Assembly (NCBI RefSeq): GCF_950295315.1
Contig: NW_026647606.1
Span: forward strand, 28,279 to 92,278
Origin: Erinaceus europaeus
Taxonomy: Eukaryota; Chordata; Mammalia; Eulipotyphla; Erinaceidae
Direction of reading: 5' to 3'
Length of the DNA: 64,000 bases
Positions within the stretch are counted from its first letter, which is position 1; every line of letters begins with the position of its first letter. The notes beneath the pieces are model-generated. The model had not been told where the DNA came from, ran no database searches, and saw only the letters and a list, made by a program, of their open reading frames with translations. Positions 41,115 through 51,668 of this stretch are shown here, piece after piece. Made by a program: the position numbers and the translations under genes.

Positions 41115-41340
41115 TTTTAAGAATTTATTTTTTTAATTAAAAAAATTAATATTTATTTTCCCTTTTTGTTGCCCTTGTTTTTTATTGTTGTTGTAGTTAT
41201 TATTGTTGTTGTTGATGTCATTGTTGTTGGATATGACAGAGAAATGGAGAGGGGGAGAGACAGACACATGCAGAACTGCTTCACTGCCTGTGAAGTGATT
41301 CCCCTGAAGGTGGGGAGCTGGGGGCTTAAATTAAATTAAA
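41115..41340 (-). mobile_element. SINE family A, partial
   Basis: T-rich tail, 'GTTGTTGTTGATGTCATTG', GA body, ending in the linker before the head ('GGGGAGCTGGGGGC'). Confidence 0.87.
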
Positions 41341-41851
41341 TCAAAGGGTCCATCTTAATGGTCCTTCTGCCAGCCATGACATCATCTTCCCAGACAATAA
41401 TTAGGATTCCCCTGCATATCAGATTTCAGGCTCAAGCAATAAACCCCCAAAGAAACCCACTAGTATAGCCACAGGGCCTTTGGAATATAACTAAAATATG
41501 CCTACTAGCTATCTACAAGAGTTCCCCCCCCCCCAACTCTTCACCTGCACTATTCCAGCCTTTAGGTCCATGATTGGTCAACAATTTGTTTCGCTTTGTA
41601 TACTAATTTTCTTTTCAACCTCCAGGTTTCAGATGCTAGCATGATGCCAACCAGAATTCCCTGGACAGACAACCCCACCAATGTGTCCTGCAACTCCGTT
41701 TCCCCAGAGACCCACCTTACTAGGGAAAGAGAGGCAGGCTGGGAGTATGGATCGACCAGTCAATGCCCATGTTCAGCAGGGAAGCAATTACAGAAGCCAG
41801 ATCTTCAACCTTCTGCATCCCACAATGACCATACTCCCAGAGTGATAAAGA

Positions 41852-42085
41852 ATATTTTTTATTCCCTTTTGTTGCCCTAGTTGTTTTATTGTTGTAGTTG
41901 TTATTGTTGTAATTGATGTTGCTGTTAGATAGGACAGACAGAAATGGAGAGAGGAGGGCAAGACAGAGGGGGAGAGAAAGAATAAAAGAATAAACATTTA
42001 AAAAAAGAAATCTTAAAAAAAAAAATAGGAAAGTTGCATGTGGTACAAAGCGCAAGGACCAGCATTAGGATCCTGGTTTGAGCAC
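41852..42085. mobile_element. SINE A (minus, no head) and SINE A head fragment (plus)
   Basis: 41852 to about 41985 is a minus-strand A body without head. About 42033-42085 is a plus-strand fragment 'GTGGTACAAAGCGCAAGGACC...GTTTGAGCACCTG'. Confidence 0.75.
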
Positions 42086-42161
42086 CTGTGCCCAAGCACA
42101 AATCCATTCTGATGCAAATTAGAGCTTCCTCTTGCAGTTGCCATGGTTGCTAACACCTCTT

Positions 42162-42710
42162 AAGAGTAGCCATTGTTTCTTTTCCTTTTTTTGTTTTAAG
42201 TAGTTTAATTTGTTCACTAATGAGAGGGATAGGAGGGTAGAGAGAAAGAACCAGACATCACTCTGGTACACGTGCTGCCAGGAATCAAACTCAGGACCTT
42301 GTGCTTGAGGGTCCAGTGTTTTATCCACTATGCCACCTCCCGGATCACACCACTGTTTCCTTATAGAGGTAAAGAGGACATCACCGCCTCCCCCACCTTC
42401 CATGGCCCAAGTAGTGATGCAGTGGATAGTGCTGGACCTTAAAGCATAAAATTCCAAGTTTGATCCTGAGCATTGCATTGATACTCTGGCTCTCCCTATC
42501 TGTTGGCTAGTCAGAAAAGTCACGACATATTTTCACATAGAAAAATACATGACTTTTCCAACAACCCAATTCCTCTTCCCTTTTATTTATTTTATTTTTG
42601 TTATCTTCATTTGATAGAGATAGCCAGAAATTGAGAGGGAAGGGGTAAGAAGAGAGACAGAGTGGTCCGGGAGGTGGTGCAGTGGATAAAGCATGACTCT
42701 CAAGCATGAG
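42162..42710 (-). repeat. Inverted repeat, right arm
   Basis: Mirror of 40577-41112 at about 95% or more by eye. The spacer is about 1049 bp. At its outer end the SINE C continues intact to about 42800, while in the left arm that C is cut. The right arm may therefore be nearer the source. Confidence 0.93.
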
Positions 42711-42805
42711 ATTCTGAGTTCAATCCCCAGCAACACATGTACCAGAGTGATATCTGGCTCTTTCTCTCTCCTCCTATCTTTCTCATGAATAAATAAATAA
42801 AAGAG
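42663..42805 (+). mobile_element. SINE family C
   Basis: 'GTGGTCCGGGAGGTGGTGCAGTGGATAAAGC' to 'CTCATGAATAAATAAATAAAA'. Its first part belongs to the inverted-repeat arm. Confidence 0.92.
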
Positions 42806-43019
42806 TGGGAAAGGACTGGTCCAGGAATCAGATAGTGGTTCTACTCTATTATACAAAGCAAACTAAGGAAGGCACACACTTCTTCTTAAGCCACTCCAGC
42901 ATCCTGGAAGGTAGTATAGCAGTAGAACTCTGGATTCAAAGCCATGAACTTGACTTACTGGCACCATGTATGCCAGAGTATGGTCACTCTGGCCTTTATC
43001 TGTTGTAAAACATAAATCA

Positions 43020-43255
43020 ATAGGGAGTCGGGCAGTAGTGCAGCAGGTTAAGTGCACGTGGCGCAAAGTGCAAGGACCAGCATGAGGATCCCGGTTCAAG
43101 CCCCCTTGCTCCCCACCTGCAGGTGTCTGTCTTTCTCTCCCCCTCTCTGTCTTCCCCATCTCTCTCCATTTCTTTCTGTCATATCCAACAATGACAACAA
43201 TAATAACTGCAACAATAAAAACAAGGGCAACAAAAGGGAATAAATACATATTTCA
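43020..43255 (+). mobile_element. SINE family A
   Basis: 'GGGAGTCGGGCAGTAGTGCAGCAGG'. It lacks the stretch between 'CACCTGCAGG' and 'TGTCTGTC'. Confidence 0.92.
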
Positions 43256-43267
43256 AAAAGAAATGAA

Positions 43268-43385
43268 TAGTGGTCCAAGAAGTAGTGACTCAAAAGCATG
43301 AAGACCCAAGTTCAACCTCCAGCACTGCAAATGCCAGTGCTCTGCCCACTCCCTCTCCTAAATCGTTAAAAAAAAAAAAAAAAAA
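43268..43385 (+). mobile_element. SINE family C, shortened
   Basis: 'GTGGTCCAAGAAGTAGTGACTC...CAACCTCCAGCACTGC' with an A tail of about 20. Confidence 0.75.
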
Positions 43386-43439
43386 AGAAATATATCTTGG
43401 GGGGAGTGCGTTCGTCACTCTAGATTCTTAAGTTAAAAA

Positions 43440-43608
43440 AAAATACCCATTGTGGGGGAAGAGTTCAGGTCCTGGAACAGGATGGCAGAGGATCTAGCGG
43501 GAGCTGTGTTGTTGTGTGGAAAACCGAGAAGTGTTATGCATGTACAAACTACTGTATTTACCATCAATTATAAAACATTAGTCCCCCAATAAAGAAATAA
43601 AAAAATAG
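43440..43608 (+). mobile_element. L1 3' end fragment
   Basis: 'GAGTTCAGGTCCTGGAACAGG' to 'CCCCAATAAAGAAATAAAAAAA'. The last recognised retroelement before the IGF2BP1 3' end. Confidence 0.88.
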
Positions 43609-43750
43609 CATTTTAAAAAGGATGCCCACTATGCATTTGAAATCTTTTGCTTTCATAACTCAATCTCTGTAAGTCTAAACAGTTCAGACCCCAGACCCAG
43701 AAAACCCTCCCTGACACAAAGACACACTTGACTTTCAATAGAAGATTGCT

Positions 43751-43756
43751 TTTATT
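43751..43756 (-). terminator. Distal polyadenylation signal AATAAA of IGF2BP1
   Basis: TTTATT on + gives AATAAA on the transcript strand, inside 'TTTCAAAATAAAAGCAATC'. It lies at the border between repeat-free and repeat-rich sequence. Confidence 0.8.
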
Positions 43757-44792
43757 TTGAAATTGAAACAGCAGAAACAAAGTGGTATGTAGCTAAAAAA
43801 AATAAAAATAAAAAACAAAAACAAAAAAACCAACAACCTCCACGGTGAAGAAAGGAAGCTGGAGCACACATCCAGCAAAAGACCCAATTCCAAAAGTTTG
43901 AACCAGCTGTCCACCTCCTCCAAAGGAAAGAACAGATGTAAAGGTAGGAGGAAGGGTACAATCAAAACAAGGGTGATGACAGCTGGCAGATTTCCAGCAA
44001 AGTACAATTTTCCAAATGGCAGTAATTACAGGGGAGCACACCACAAGTGGGAGGTCCCCTCCAGCCCCGCCATGACTCCCATTCATGAAACATTTTTCCC
44101 TATCTTGACTGATGTCTCAGCATTAGTTACCAATTCATTTCGCAGGGGGAGAGTGAGATGGGGGAGACTCAGGACTTTTTCTGGTTTCTGGAGAAAGGGA
44201 AGGATACAAATGGTAATGGAATATGTTCATTCCTCAGATCAATTCATTACCTGCTGAAATTCATTCTGAACATCTTTACACTGAAGTGGGGTTACATGAA
44301 ATTTACACAGAAATATTACAAGTGCCCTCCAACTCCCCCAGAGGGGGAAATGGTGAGTCAAAACTTAAGCACCCCAACACACACCAAGCCTGTTTTAGGT
44401 GGGGGTGACCGATGTCACCTGGCTGAGCAGCTCAAGCGGAATTTACTCGAGGGAATGGGGTGGGGGACAGGCCATGAGGACAGTAAAAGCTGTACCTGTC
44501 AGAATAAAACATTAACTTAAACAAGTGGAGAAAATCGCCAAGAGTGAAATTTATGAGGGAAGAGAAAAAAAAAAAGTTTGGGGGATTAAAACAATCCAGT
44601 AGTAACTGGAAAATGCCTCCTTTTTTTTTTTTAAATCTTTAAAAAAAAACTTTTTTTTTTTGGCTTTTTAAACATTTTTGGAATTTTTAAGGTAACTCTT
44701 TTTCCCCCCCTTTGGAAGAAGAAATCTTTCCCACCCCCAAACCTAAACAAGTGGAGTTGCCACTACCTAACTTATCTCTATTGTCTTGCTAA

Positions 44793-44799
44793 GAGGTAG
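44793..44799 (-). promoter_or_regulatory. let-7 seed match (7mer-m8) in IGF2BP1 3' UTR
   Basis: GAGGTAG on + is CTACCTC in the mRNA, without the terminal A. Confidence 0.6.
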
Positions 44800-45390
44800 A
44801 TAAAATAAAAGTGAAATGGGGCACCTATGAGGAGGTCCATAGAGGGTGAAGAGAGGAGGGGTCAGGATAGCCCAGTGGAACTCCCCTAACTATGATGACA
44901 GCCAGAGAGATCAGAGGGTACAGACAAATAGGCCCCGGGGACTCTCAGGACAGAGACTCTTACTCCACCTCTTTTAGAGCTCCACGAAGCCTGTAACGCA
45001 GGGCTCAGTGGAGGTGAAACATCTCAAAGAAACCCTGTTCAAGAGGCCTTAGCTTTGGCCTCCCCAGGCTTCTTGACTTCGGGGGTAAGTGGTGAGTACC
45101 AGGCCAAGCCACAGATTTCACCTCCAGGCAGCCCTCTACAGAGGGGAGGCCATCCCTTCCCTCACTCTCCAGCCTAGCACATAGAACAGGAGAGGAAAGG
45201 GATCCCAGGACAAGGGAGGCAGAAAGGATGGGGGGAGAGGGGTGTCTAATGGCCAGTCCTTCCAACCCAATTGATGAATGGGGGATTCTGGCAGGTCTGC
45301 CTGTTCCAAACTTCATGGCACAAGCCTCAACTCATTTCTCCTGGCTGGGATTTGAATCCCTGCCCTTGATTCCAATCTTATTGTAAGGAC

Positions 45391-45398
45391 TGAGGTAG
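45391..45398 (-). promoter_or_regulatory. let-7 8mer site in IGF2BP1 3' UTR
   Basis: TGAGGTAG on + is CTACCTCA in the mRNA, a full 8mer target. Confidence 0.75.
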
Positions 45399-46018
45399 AT
45401 AATCCATTTATACTCGTAGCATCCATCACTGTGATTACTCAAAACAGACACTCCCAAGGAGCTTCCTGCAATTTCACTTCAGAGAAAGAAAAAATCTTTG
45501 TCAGTCCAGGTTCAACCATTACCAAGGCACCGGGAACGATGCCACTAGCCTGTGCCCTGAGGGGATACACAAGGCCAAGGGTCAGGCTTGGGGTTCTGGC
45601 CTTTACCCTCAAAATTCACCTTCAGTCCGGTCATCAGACTTCCTGCCTATCCAGAACCCCAGAGAAATCTTCTGTATCCAAAGGAAGTAAACCTTAAGTT
45701 TCAGCTGGTGTTACTCTAAGTCTGAAGAGAAACATTCTGTATCTATATCTTCCAGTGTTTGGAAGGGAAGTAGCTTTACACCCGCCACCCCCCACTGGTG
45801 AAGATTCTTCTTTGTTCCTATAATAACTGACAGGCTGTGCCTTCTTGCTTCTTACTGATTTCCAACGAACAGGCAACAAAATAGTAGCATGGTTTGAATG
45901 TCAAAGCCACTAGGATCTCCCCATAAACACCTTGGGGGGAGGGGAAGGAGAAGCCCCCACCCCTGGGTGAGCGGAGGGAGGGAAGGATTTAGTCTCCAGT
46001 GGTCCCTCTGGGGCTCTG

Positions 46019-46026
46019 TGAGGTAG
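46019..46026 (-). promoter_or_regulatory. let-7 8mer site in IGF2BP1 3' UTR
   Basis: TGAGGTAGT on + extends the 8mer by one more base of let-7 identity. Confidence 0.75.
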
Positions 46027-47655
46027 TCTACATAGCACTGCAGGTTCCCAGTTTGGCAGAGGGTATGTCTGAGGTGGGAGGAGGGGAAGGCACTCTTGAG
46101 AGCTAACTGAGGCCCTCCTCACTGCCAGTCTGCCAGGCCTGAAGGGAACACCAGTGCTATCTCTGCAGCGGGGGCAGGGGACGGAGAGCAGTCCCACAAG
46201 GAGCAGCCCCCCCCCATTCCTTCCCAAAGTGCAAGCAGGAGCCACTGGATCCCTTTCTCAGCTCCTTACCAATTGGCAAATACCATCCCCAAGTCCCCCA
46301 GGAGCCTCAGAAGGGAAGAGACTTGTTTTTAGCTCCCGCTTTTCCCAGGAGCCCTCGCTGTCTAGGACAGTACAAGTTTATGTTGAAAGATAGCTACTGC
46401 TTTGATTCAGAAATGGCCTCTCTCAGCCTCTGTCAGTCTTTGGCACAGAGGAAAATGGACACATAGAGCCACCCGGAGTGTTTTCCTCCAGTGATCTCTG
46501 GGTTTTTACATGGGGTCTTTCCTGTAAATAGTGAGGCTTTAAGAGAACAGCTCCCACTAGCCCTGGCATTGGAGAACTCAGGGAAAAAGGAGAAAGACTG
46601 ATATAGACTAAAAGGGAGAAAAGAGTAGGTGATAAAACTCCCTGTCCCTAAAATTGGCTCTCTCCTACCCAGACCCCTCTTAAGAGCTGAACTCACAACC
46701 CCAACTGTAAAAGGCCACCAGACCCTAAGAGGGGATTAAGGTCATTGGGGTGAAACTATCAGATGCAGCTTCAAAGTCAGTGAATCAAACCATTTTGGCT
46801 TTTTATATGTTCCATAGAATTTTTTTTTTAAAGTCTATTCTCCTAAAGAGATGGTCCTTTCTTAAAAATATATGTGCAGAGTACATACACACAATAATCT
46901 CAGAGCACAGAAGCAGTTTTTGAAAAGTCGCTTTTCTCAGATCATCCAAATTTCCCAAGTGCTTTTCACATTAGCTTCTTATCTTGAAATGGAGGTCCTA
47001 GGTGGGAGGTAAGGAATTGTCCAAGACCTACCTTTTGGGGCAAAGAAGACCCACCAAAACAGATCCTCCATCCTGCTAAATCTTAACCACCAAACCTTAC
47101 TATTCTTTTGCCTTCTGGTAGCTTAACTTCACCATTTCCCTGCTGGGAAAATTATCAGCAATGAGTAGAGCCATGCCCAATCCAAATACAGTTTGACAGT
47201 CCCTGGCCACACTTCCTAGTCTCTTGGGGAGCTGAATTGGCCAAAGGAAAAGGATTGGGCTTAAGGTGTGTAGGGAGCAGGATCCCAAGGAAACTGAACA
47301 CTGCAACAATCACATTTCAGGTACTGTGGGGTTTTCTTTTTTCTTTTTTTTCCCTTTTCCTTCTTCCTGATGGTAGTTTGAACCAGATATCAAGCATGCT
47401 TGCTGCTAGAAATTCACCGTAAATCACTAAATGGCCGATGTCTGAACGTTATCTGCTTCATTTTGGGATAAAGTATATAGAGCCAGAGGTGGAAGTTGGA
47501 AGACCCTTTATTTTTGCTGTGGTTTGGTCAGTTGGGAAGCTGAAGTATGCTGGCCTGATGATAGTGCCCCTAAATGTTTTCCTACTTCTCTATCTGGGGT
47601 AAACAGTTCTGAGGGCCACAAGAGAATGTCATGGTGAGAGTGGTTAAGAGATGAA

Positions 47656-47663
47656 TGAGGTAG
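47656..47663 (-). promoter_or_regulatory. let-7 8mer site in IGF2BP1 3' UTR
   Basis: TGAGGTAG on +, CTACCTCA in the mRNA. Confidence 0.75.
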
Positions 47664-48471
47664 AAGCTTGTTCTCTACCCCATTATTTCTTGCCACACAC
47701 CACCTTAAATCAAGAATTTCCCAAGTTTGGGTCTACTCTTACAGTCAATTACATCAATCTAATGGTAGGGAGATGGGGGGGGGGGGGTGTTGGGTTTATC
47801 TGATCACATTAATACAGACCAAGGAACCAAGATGGAGTCCAAATGAAGGAACAACAAAAAACAAATCAACTGAAAAGCATTGCCATGACATACCAGGTAA
47901 ACCTCACCGAGGATGAGAGGAAGGCTTTGTCTCTTCCATTAATGGCTCCCAAGATTTTAAGACAGAGAAATATATTCTTTAAAAGGGTACTCTTTTTTTC
48001 TTTTTTTTTTTCTTTTTTTAGTTATCACTTCTCTCCTCTATAAAACGGAGGCAAATATATAAATATTTCAACAGCACCACTGGTGGGAAAAACTGACCGG
48101 GATGCCCTTTAACCAAAGGGGGAGGGGGACACACAGGCTGATCGTTGGAGGCTGCTGACTGGCTACTGGGGATCCACTGCTGGGCCCTCTCTTCCCGCCT
48201 CAGCCTCCTTCTCCAGCTGCCATTCCCCAGGGCCCATTCTCCATAGAGAGCCCCCTAAAGGGTTACACTGGCTCATGTTGTAAGAAATTATGAAACATAA
48301 CTTTCTCATTTTTTCTTTTCATTAAAAAAATAAAATATTCAAGACTATCAGCTTCTCTTGCTTAGCTTTTTCTTTTTTCTTCTTTTATATAAAATATCAG
48401 CAAGCCGCAAAGAAAAAAAAAAGATGAAAAAATAAAAGGTGGGGGAGGGGGACAAAAAAGGAAGTAATTGC

Positions 48472-48497
48472 TGAGGTAACTTCATACCTTGAGGTAG
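48472..48497 (-). promoter_or_regulatory. Paired let-7 sites (7mer-A1 and 8mer) in IGF2BP1 3' UTR
   Basis: TGAGGTA at 48472-48478 and TGAGGTAG at 48490-48497 start 18 bp apart, a spacing in the range where miRNA sites can act together. Confidence 0.7.
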
Positions 48498-50361
48498 TTT
48501 ACTTCGCACACAGCATTTACCTGACTGACTCCACCCACACATCATAGTTGTCTTGGTGTTACCATTGTTGCAATGTTTGGAAGGAGAGGACTCCATGCCG
48601 TGAGCTTCTCTACTCATGGATGCTGCCTTCCTTCCTTCCCAGCACACTTGATAGCATTGTCCAATGTCGCTAAAGTGCACCACCTGGCCAATATGCATTG
48701 ACAAGCATTAAATGATGGCTACTGTCTTCCTTGAGGGCTCCACTTACTGAGCCTGGTAAATGACTAAATTAGTTTCATTTACTCTTCTGTGCATAACATT
48801 GCTGGTACTTTGAATTTTGGTTTTTGTTTTTTTTCCTTCTTTTTTTTTTAGGCATATCTTTCACCATGCCAATGATCCATGAAGGCAGAGGCCATCAGTT
48901 AAATATGCCTTTAGGAAAAATGGAAGGAAATACTCTCCATTTCCTGAATATCCATAATAGGTGCCAGATGATGGGCTTTAGCTTTGTGGGGAGGTTCAGA
49001 GTTGGGTTCCACATCCCACCACCACCAAGAGAGCAGTGCTGTGGTGGGGGAGTGCCCCGCAACCCCTGCCTCTGGGAACCAGCCCTTACAGGAGCACATA
49101 GGCTGGCATGAGGGCACAGTGGCAGCCTTTGGGGCCACTCAAGTCCTCCATGGAACTGAGACTTTATCAAGGGGAGTTAAAGTCCCCTTCCCAGTGCTCA
49201 TATCCAATCATTAAAATACACTAGAAAAATATAAAATCTGCCTGAGAATGATGGGAATCAGGGACAGTACAGTGGTCGGCCCCTATCCCACTGAGCATTC
49301 AGTACCATCCCTGTGCACCTAGACACGATGTGGGAAATACTAGATCTGAGGGATGTGAACGGGGCAAGAATTCATGGTAGGGAAGCCCCAACAGAGTGGG
49401 GGAAATTTTAAGCATGCCAATTTTTCTAGACGGTGATCTGGAATAGATCAGCCACAAGGACACTTCTTTTAAACGTGGATTACTATATACTTTAAAATCA
49501 TCTTTCTCCTCCATTCTTTATCCCTTGCTGTTTCTATTGGTTCGCTTGGGAGGGACTGGAATTAATCCATAGATATTGGTGTGCCTTCTCCCTCTGAGTC
49601 AATAACATAAGTCAACCTGTGCATCAGTTCCCACTTCTCCTGTTAGCAGTAGAGGCAAGATGACCTAGTGTTAACATAGAAAAAGGCTGTATCAGGACCT
49701 GAGAGGATGCTTTGGATCGACCTTCCCGTGGTGCATCCCGTGAGTACCCATTCATTGGAGAAACTGACGATCCTTCCTAGCCGACTGAATCCATATGGAT
49801 CCCAGTCACTTTCAAAGCCAGCAACAAGCAGCTCCTGACAGCTTTACATCAGGCTCAACCTGACGCCGTTGACTGGCTACGGAAGAAGGACAAACGCTAG
49901 AAGAAGGACCTAAGAGTGGCGGTAGTTAATCAATAAGCCAAGTAGGAGAAGGCTGGAAGGATTTTAGGGTTAAGAAGCAAACCATCCTTTGAGGCTAATT
50001 AAAATACCCTTTTGTGTGCTTTAAAAACCTGAAGGAAATTTTATTTTTCTTTCCATTGGGATCTGACCCTCCCTTGATGAGACCTGGAGGACTTAAAACA
50101 ATCCACGTTTAAAAGCACCCTAAATGGAATTGCCATGGTGACACCTTGAGGGGGAGGCAGTGTTGAGCCAATAGGTTGGGTGTTTAGAGCCGAGAGATCA
50201 GGGTTCCTCACTGGAACATCTTTTCTCAAGCAAGTGGGCAAACCTGATCTACTTCCTGGCCCAAAAGTCCCTGATTCCCATTCATTCTCAGGCCTGCTGG
50301 GAAGAACATGCTCTTGTTTTCAGCCCGTTGTCCTTGAGTCGATAGGATTTGGAGGGGCTGG

Positions 50362-50454
50362 TCACTTCCTCCGAGCCTGGGCCTGATTACTCTGTCCCTT
50401 TTGGTGCAGCTGTTTAACCTGGGCTAGGATGTCTCGGATCTTCCGCTGAGCCAT
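50362..50454 (-). CDS. IGF2BP1: IGF2BP1 exon 15, coding part (C-terminus)
   Basis: 30 codons and TGA (50362-50364) from [15 protein letters not shown] to QAQARRK. Acceptor TTTTCTGTAG after a T-rich tract. A Met here is internal, not a start, because exon 14 joins it in phase 0. The exon continues without a break into the long 3' UTR. Confidence 0.98.
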   Translation of the reverse strand: MAQRKIRDILAQVKQLHQKGQSNQAQARRK

Positions 50455-50940
50455 CTACAGAAAAAAACAAGTGGAGAGGAAGAGCGTGAGGACCTCCAAA
50501 GGAAAGGAGACAGCCTTACACTGGGAGAAAGGCCATTAGGATCCAGACAATAGCAACAAAGGAAACAAGAGTATGACTTAGAAGATCAGGGAACACTTGA
50601 GGATTATAAGGTGACCTTAATTTTCTCCAAGCTGACCCTGAGCACCCACTGGATAAGGCAGCAAGCAGGGGACTGGGGGGAAGAAAAGGAGAAACAGTAG
50701 TATGAACTCATTCAGAACTTAAATTTGACAAAGTTTAAATCCTAACAAAATGGACATGTTGCTGAGATAAGATGGAACTCAGTTTCCAGGTAGAAGTATA
50801 TGTTTTCAGAGCACCATGAATTCAGACATCATCATCACAAATCACGGCACATGTGACTATCTCCACCTCCCCTTTCCCTCTCAACTTCTCTGTCTCTATC
50901 CAAAACAAAACTATAGCCTTTCCATAAATATGTGAGTACT
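50455..50940 (-). other. IGF2BP1 intron 14, repeat-free part near exon 15
   Basis: About 480 bp upstream of the last exon without recognised repeats. It includes the T-rich acceptor tract. Confidence 0.6.
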
Positions 50941-51004
50941 TTTTTTTTTAATTTAAAAAATTGTTTTTTTTAATATTTATTTTCTTTTTTAAATATTTAT
51001 TCAT

Positions 51005-51280
51005 TTAAATTTTTTATATTTATTTATTCCTTTTGTTGCCCTTGTTGTTTTATTGTTGTAGTTATTATCGATGTCATTGTTGTTGGATCGGACAGAGAAA
51101 GGAAGAGAGGAGGGGAAGACAGAGAAGAGGAGAGAAAGATAGACACCTGCAGACCTGCTTCACCGCCTGTAAAGCGACTCCCCTGCAGGTGGGGAGCCAG
51201 GGGCTCAAACCGGAATCCTTTCACCGGTCCTTGCATTTGGCGCCACCTGTGCTTAACCTGCTGCACTACCGCCCAGCTCC
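51005..51280 (-). mobile_element. SINE family A in intron 14
   Basis: Complete minus-strand A (genomic), same direction as IGF2BP1 transcription. Confidence 0.92.
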
Positions 51281-51284
51281 CAAA

Positions 51285-51625
51285 AATATTTATTTTCTTA
51301 TGTTGCCCTTGTTTTATTGTTGTAGTTGTTATTGCTGTTGTTATTGATGTCGTCGTTGTTGGATAGGATAGAGAGAAATGGGGAGTTGGGCTGTAGCGCA
51401 GCGGGTTAAGCGCAGGTGGCGCAAAGCACAAGGACCGGCAAAAGGATAGAGAGAAATGGAGGGGAAGACCGAGAGGGGGAGAGAAAGAAAGCTGCAGACC
51501 TGCTTCACTGCTTGTGAAGCAACTTCCATGTAGGTGGGGAGCCAGGGGCTCAAACTGGGATCCTTACTCTGGCCCTTGTGCCTTGCGCCACATGCACTTA
51601 ACCCGCTGCACTACCGCCCAACTCC
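51285..51625 (-). mobile_element. SINE family A, interrupted by a 61-bp insert
   Basis: A body 51285-51381 and 51443-51625, with the 17 bp AGGATAGAGAGAAATGG present on both sides of the insert. Confidence 0.9.
51382..51442 (+). mobile_element. 61-bp SINE tRNA-head-only insertion
   Basis: Contains only 'GTAGCGCAGCGGGTTAAGCG...GGACCGGCAAA', the 5' tRNA-like part of SINE A. A perfect 17-bp direct repeat (51365-51381 and 51443-51459) flanks it. No body and almost no A tail. Confidence 0.85.
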
Positions 51626-51668
51626 CTGTTTTGTTTTTTTTTTGTTGTTGTTGTTTTGTTTTGTTTTT

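Larger units (their letters stand above)
40151..41850 (+). mobile_element. Second copy of the unnamed 1.3-kb family, split
   Basis: Matches the reverse complement of 22524-23820. The first part is at about 40151-40576, the second at about 41350-41850, and 'AATAGGAAAG' resumes near 42025 after a SINE A (41852-42000). The gap 40577-41350 holds one arm of the inverted repeat and a SINE fragment. Only about 15 bp of the family are lost at the break. Confidence 0.7.
43735..50361 (-). other. IGF2BP1: IGF2BP1 3' untranslated region, about 6.6 kb
   Basis: From the stop codon to an AATAAA at 43751-43756 (TTTATT on +) with expected cleavage about 43730-43735. I find no SINE, L1 or LTR in this stretch, in sharp contrast to both sides. 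The extent and retroelement-free state agree with the very long (about 6.7 kb) 3' UTR known for human IGF2BP1. It contains T/A-rich low-complexity runs (about 44565-44710) and a G run at 47776-47789. Short reading frames inside it are by-products. Confidence 0.88.

Noticed and set aside
43793..49214. Several frames of 60-120 codons between 43.8 and 49.2 kb
   Set aside because: They lie in the IGF2BP1 3' UTR on both strands and show no domain or family resemblance.
50452..50454. Translation start at the Met of the last exon
   Set aside because: It is preceded by a splice acceptor and continues exon 14 in phase 0.
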